Assembly (NCBI GenBank): GCA_016869335.1
Contig: VGEJ01000109.1
Span: forward strand, 1-7,841
Source of the DNA: Alphaproteobacteria bacterium
GTDB lineage: Bacteria; Pseudomonadota; Alphaproteobacteria; VGEJ01
Direction of reading: 5' to 3'
Length of the DNA stretch: 7,841 nt
Of this stretch, positions 6,701 through 7,841 are shown one piece after another. Position 1 is the first letter of the stretch. Each line of letters begins with the position of its first letter. The notes beneath the pieces are model-generated. The model searched no databases. It was not told the DNA's origin and saw only the letters and a program-made list of their open reading frames with translations. A program made the translations under genes and the position numbers.

Positions 6701-6729
6701 CGTCCAAGGCGACGTCATTTTTTTGGACG
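6701..6729. repeat. 7-bp inverted repeat upstream of the dehydratase/SDR operon
   Basis: CGTCCAA at 6701-6707 and TTGGACG at 6723-6729 form a perfect inverted repeat with a 15-base spacer that includes a T run. It lies about 60-90 bases upstream of the dehydratase ATG, a reasonable place for an operator. Repeats of this size also occur by chance in 7.8 kb. Confidence 0.25.
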
Positions 6730-6862
6730 GAAAGCTCTCCAGTATGCCAACGCCGCGCAGAGCTGATCCGACAGATGCCGACCTGTGTCGTTTATCTGAA
6801 GACCGCGTGGTCGGACGAGTTCTACGCCTCCGCCGGGTTCCCGCTGTGCCGCTGGGACCTGT
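6712..6862 (+). pseudogene. Possible C-terminal remnant of a GNAT-type acetyltransferase
   Basis: An open frame without a plausible start of its own ends at TAG 6860-6862. Its last part, from an internal ATG at 6775, reads MPTCVVYLKTAWSDEFYASA then GFPLCRWDL. The pattern of a hydrophobic strand, then FYASAGF, resembles the last strand and helix of GNAT acetyltransferases (the common FYxxxGF motif). No acetyl-CoA binding loop is visible upstream. It may be a degraded 3' end or a chance resemblance. Confidence 0.25.
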
Positions 6863-7276
6863 AGCGCACCGGTCGCCGTGTTTGTGAGCGAGTTCGTCGA
6901 ACTCAGACTTGTCGCATCGAATCGACCACCTTGCGTGCCTGCGCCGGTGCGGCCAAAATGGTGCTTGAGAGCATTGGCTGTCTTGCGGAGATCGGCCACC
7001 GCTTAGCGGCGTTGCGAATGCCCCGCAACGAAGTCGCTCTCGCTGTTCTCACTAACCCGCGGATCGTTCTTCGACTTGCAGTAGAGAAACACCCGATCAG
7101 AAACGTGGTGGACCATGATCGCGGCAACCATGCCGCGCCATTCGCACTCATCGTCGGACCAGGCGTCCCTGCCCCTATAGTCCAAAAGCGTACAATTCCG
7201 ATTAATAGTCTTCTTGACGCGCCTGCTGAACACGCCGCTTTCGGCCCGCTCCACTGCGATCAACACGGGAGCCACT

Positions 7277-7735
7277 GTGAGCGTTCCTGACTATCAGGTG
7301 CTGATGCTCCCCGTTCTCGAACTGGCGTCAAAGGGCGAGACGTCCGTTCCTTTGGCGGCGGTCGAGATCGCGGCGCGGCTCGGTCTCTCTCCAGCGGACT
7401 GTGAGCATATGCTGCCAAGCGGCAGACAACGCGTCCTACACAACCGCATCCACTGGGCGAAGCTCTACTTGACGAAAGCAGGTCTCCTGGAGATCCCGCG
7501 TCGCGGACGCTTTGTCATCACGGCAGCCGGGAGGGAAGTCATCGCCAATTCGCCGGCCAAAGTGGACACGAAGTACCTCCTCACTTTCCCGGCGTTTCGC
7601 GAGTTCTATCGCGGTGGGTCCGACGCCGATGCCACGACGCCGACTCCGGTCGGAGTCCCGGCGGCGACACCCGAGGAAGTCGTTGAAGAGGCATATGGTG
7701 CCGCGCACGCGGCGCTGCGCTCAGAGCCCGTTTGA
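7277..7735 (+). CDS. Mrr-type N-terminal winged-helix protein, 3' end apparently cut by an insertion element
   Basis: This 152-residue frame matches the N-terminal DNA-recognition domain (Mrr_N) of type IV restriction endonucleases of the Mrr family, which cleave modified DNA. Signals are PDYQVLMLPVLELAS at 4-18, LPSGRQRVLHNRIHWAKLYL at 46-65, KAGLLEIPRRGRFVIT at 67-82 and the FPAFREF segment before a Pro/Thr-rich linker. The frame then reads TPEEVVEEAYGAAHAALR, the expected entry into the catalytic domain, and stops four codons later. Full Mrr proteins run to about 300 residues; the nuclease domain with its D-QxK core is absent here. The last codons and TGA seem to come from an IS end at 7724. 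The GTG at 7277 has GGGAG 5 bases upstream; an in-frame TTG at 7214 is less likely. Probably an inactive remnant or a stand-alone DNA-binding domain. Confidence 0.8.
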   Translation: MSVPDYQVLMLPVLELASKGETSVPLAAVEIAARLGLSPADCEHMLPSGRQRVLHNRIHWAKLYLTKAGLLEIPRRGRFVITAAGREVIANSPAKVDTKYLLTFPAFREFYRGGSDADATTPTPVGVPAATPEEVVEEAYGAAHAALRSEPV

Positions 7736-7758
7736 GAATGGGGATTCCCTCGAAGCAG

Positions 7759-7794
7759 CGTTCGTGATTCACCCTATGCATGTGGACACGAACG
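7759..7794 (+). repeat. 8-bp inverted repeat in the IS leader
   Basis: CGTTCGTG at 7759-7766 is the exact reverse complement of CACGAACG at 7787-7794, with a 20-base loop that contains the palindrome ATGCAT. It ends 12 bases before the transposase start codon. A hairpin here could limit transposase expression, as leader hairpins do in some insertion sequences. Confidence 0.4.
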
Positions 7795-7806
7795 ACGCGA
7801 GGCCGC

Positions 7807-7841
7807 ATGGCCGCGATCGAGCGGAAGACCAAGCGTTATCC
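7807..7841 (+). CDS. IS5-family transposase, first 11 codons (runs off right edge)
   Basis: Reading from the ATG at 7807 gives MAAIERKTKRYP, the last residue assured by CC as its first two bases. IERKTKRYP is what I recall as the start of many alphaproteobacterial IS5-family DDE transposases, where it precedes a helix containing DLTDEEW. GAGG at 7799-7802 could serve as ribosome site. An in-frame ATG at 7780 would add nine residues and is less likely. Only 35 bases are visible, so this rests on a short match. Confidence 0.55.
   Translation, partial: MAAIERKTKRY

Larger units (their letters stand above)
6641..7276. other. Intergenic region without a convincing intact gene
   Basis: This 636-base stretch separates the dehydratase/SDR pair from the Mrr-like gene. 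It holds a C-rich run (6674-6689), a 7-T run at 6718-6724, an inverted repeat (6701-6707 with 6723-6729) and a possible acetyltransferase remnant (to 6862). On the reverse strand an open frame from GTG 7275 to TAA 7003 could encode 90 residues; I recognise nothing in it, it has no clear ribosome site and its start lies against the Mrr-like start, so I do not call it a gene. The part 7180-7215 is locally AT-rich (TACAAT at 7191) and may hold a promoter for the Mrr-like gene, but no matching -35 element is evident. Base composition is lower in GC here than to the left. Confidence 0.5.
7724..7841 (+). mobile_element. Left end of an IS5-family-like insertion sequence (continues past window)
   Basis: Homology to Mrr ends abruptly at 7723 and is followed by GAGCCCGTTTGAGAATGGGG, which looks like an IS5-type terminal inverted repeat. 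The preceding trinucleotide TCA (7721-7723) fits the TNA target duplicated by several IS5 subgroups. The element's transposase appears to begin about 80 bases in, a normal leader length. The right end and the second target copy lie outside the window, so the boundary is inferred. Confidence 0.5.

Noticed and set aside
5492..6766. 424-codon plus-strand frame
   Set aside because: Antisense to the enolase-superfamily gene; no motif of its own.
7191..7219. TACAAT and TTGACG as promoter elements for the Mrr-like gene
   Set aside because: They are in the wrong order and neither has a matching partner at 16-18 bases.
7003..7275. 90-codon minus-strand frame opposite the Mrr-like leader
   Set aside because: Moderate codon bias, but GTG start, no ribosome site, no family resemblance, and its start abuts the Mrr-like start. 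Left as unproven.
1..7841. CRISPR array or tandem repeats
   Set aside because: No direct repeats with regular spacing were seen on reading through the window.

Overview
The window is about 7.8 kb of high-GC bacterial chromosome with catabolic, soil-type gene content. Gene families and codon use suggest an alphaproteobacterium or relative. A tRNA-His gene encoding G-1 and C73 suggests it lies outside the Rhizobiales/Rhodobacterales/Caulobacterales group, whose tRNA-His usually lost these bases. This placement is an inference.

Layout, left to right. (1) 1-1854, minus strand: the start of a heterotetrameric sarcosine-oxidase-like operon, transcribed leftward as soxB, soxD, soxA, with soxA cut by the window edge. 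It belongs to a divergent branch: the delta subunit lacks two of the four canonical zinc ligands. (2) 1967-2302, plus: a small EthD-type dimeric alpha/beta barrel protein, divergent from soxB. (3) 2318-2395, minus: tRNA-His(GTG). (4) 2426-2928, minus: a host-attachment-family protein whose conserved N-terminus is one base out of frame. (5) 2993-4150, minus: a fold-type I PLP aminotransferase of the kynurenine/methionine aminotransferase type. (6) 4240-4626, plus: a VOC/glyoxalase-fold protein. (7) 4644-6640, minus: a translationally coupled pair, an enolase-superfamily acid-sugar dehydratase-like protein followed by a short-chain dehydrogenase. (8) 6641-7276: a region with no convincing intact gene, holding a possible acetyltransferase remnant and an inverted repeat. 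(9) 7277-7841, plus: an Mrr-type N-terminal winged-helix gene that stops exactly where an IS5-like element appears to begin; the first codons of its transposase run off the right edge.

How it works together: the left and middle parts look like independent small catabolic modules (N-methyl amino acid oxidation; amino-acid transamination; acid-sugar dehydration followed by NAD-dependent oxidation). The right end is an accessory boundary, where a restriction-type gene seems to have been broken by a transposon. The points that most deserve a second look are the non-canonical active site of the enolase-superfamily protein, the zinc-site loss in SoxD, the N-terminal frameshift in the host-attachment gene, and the Mrr/IS junction.
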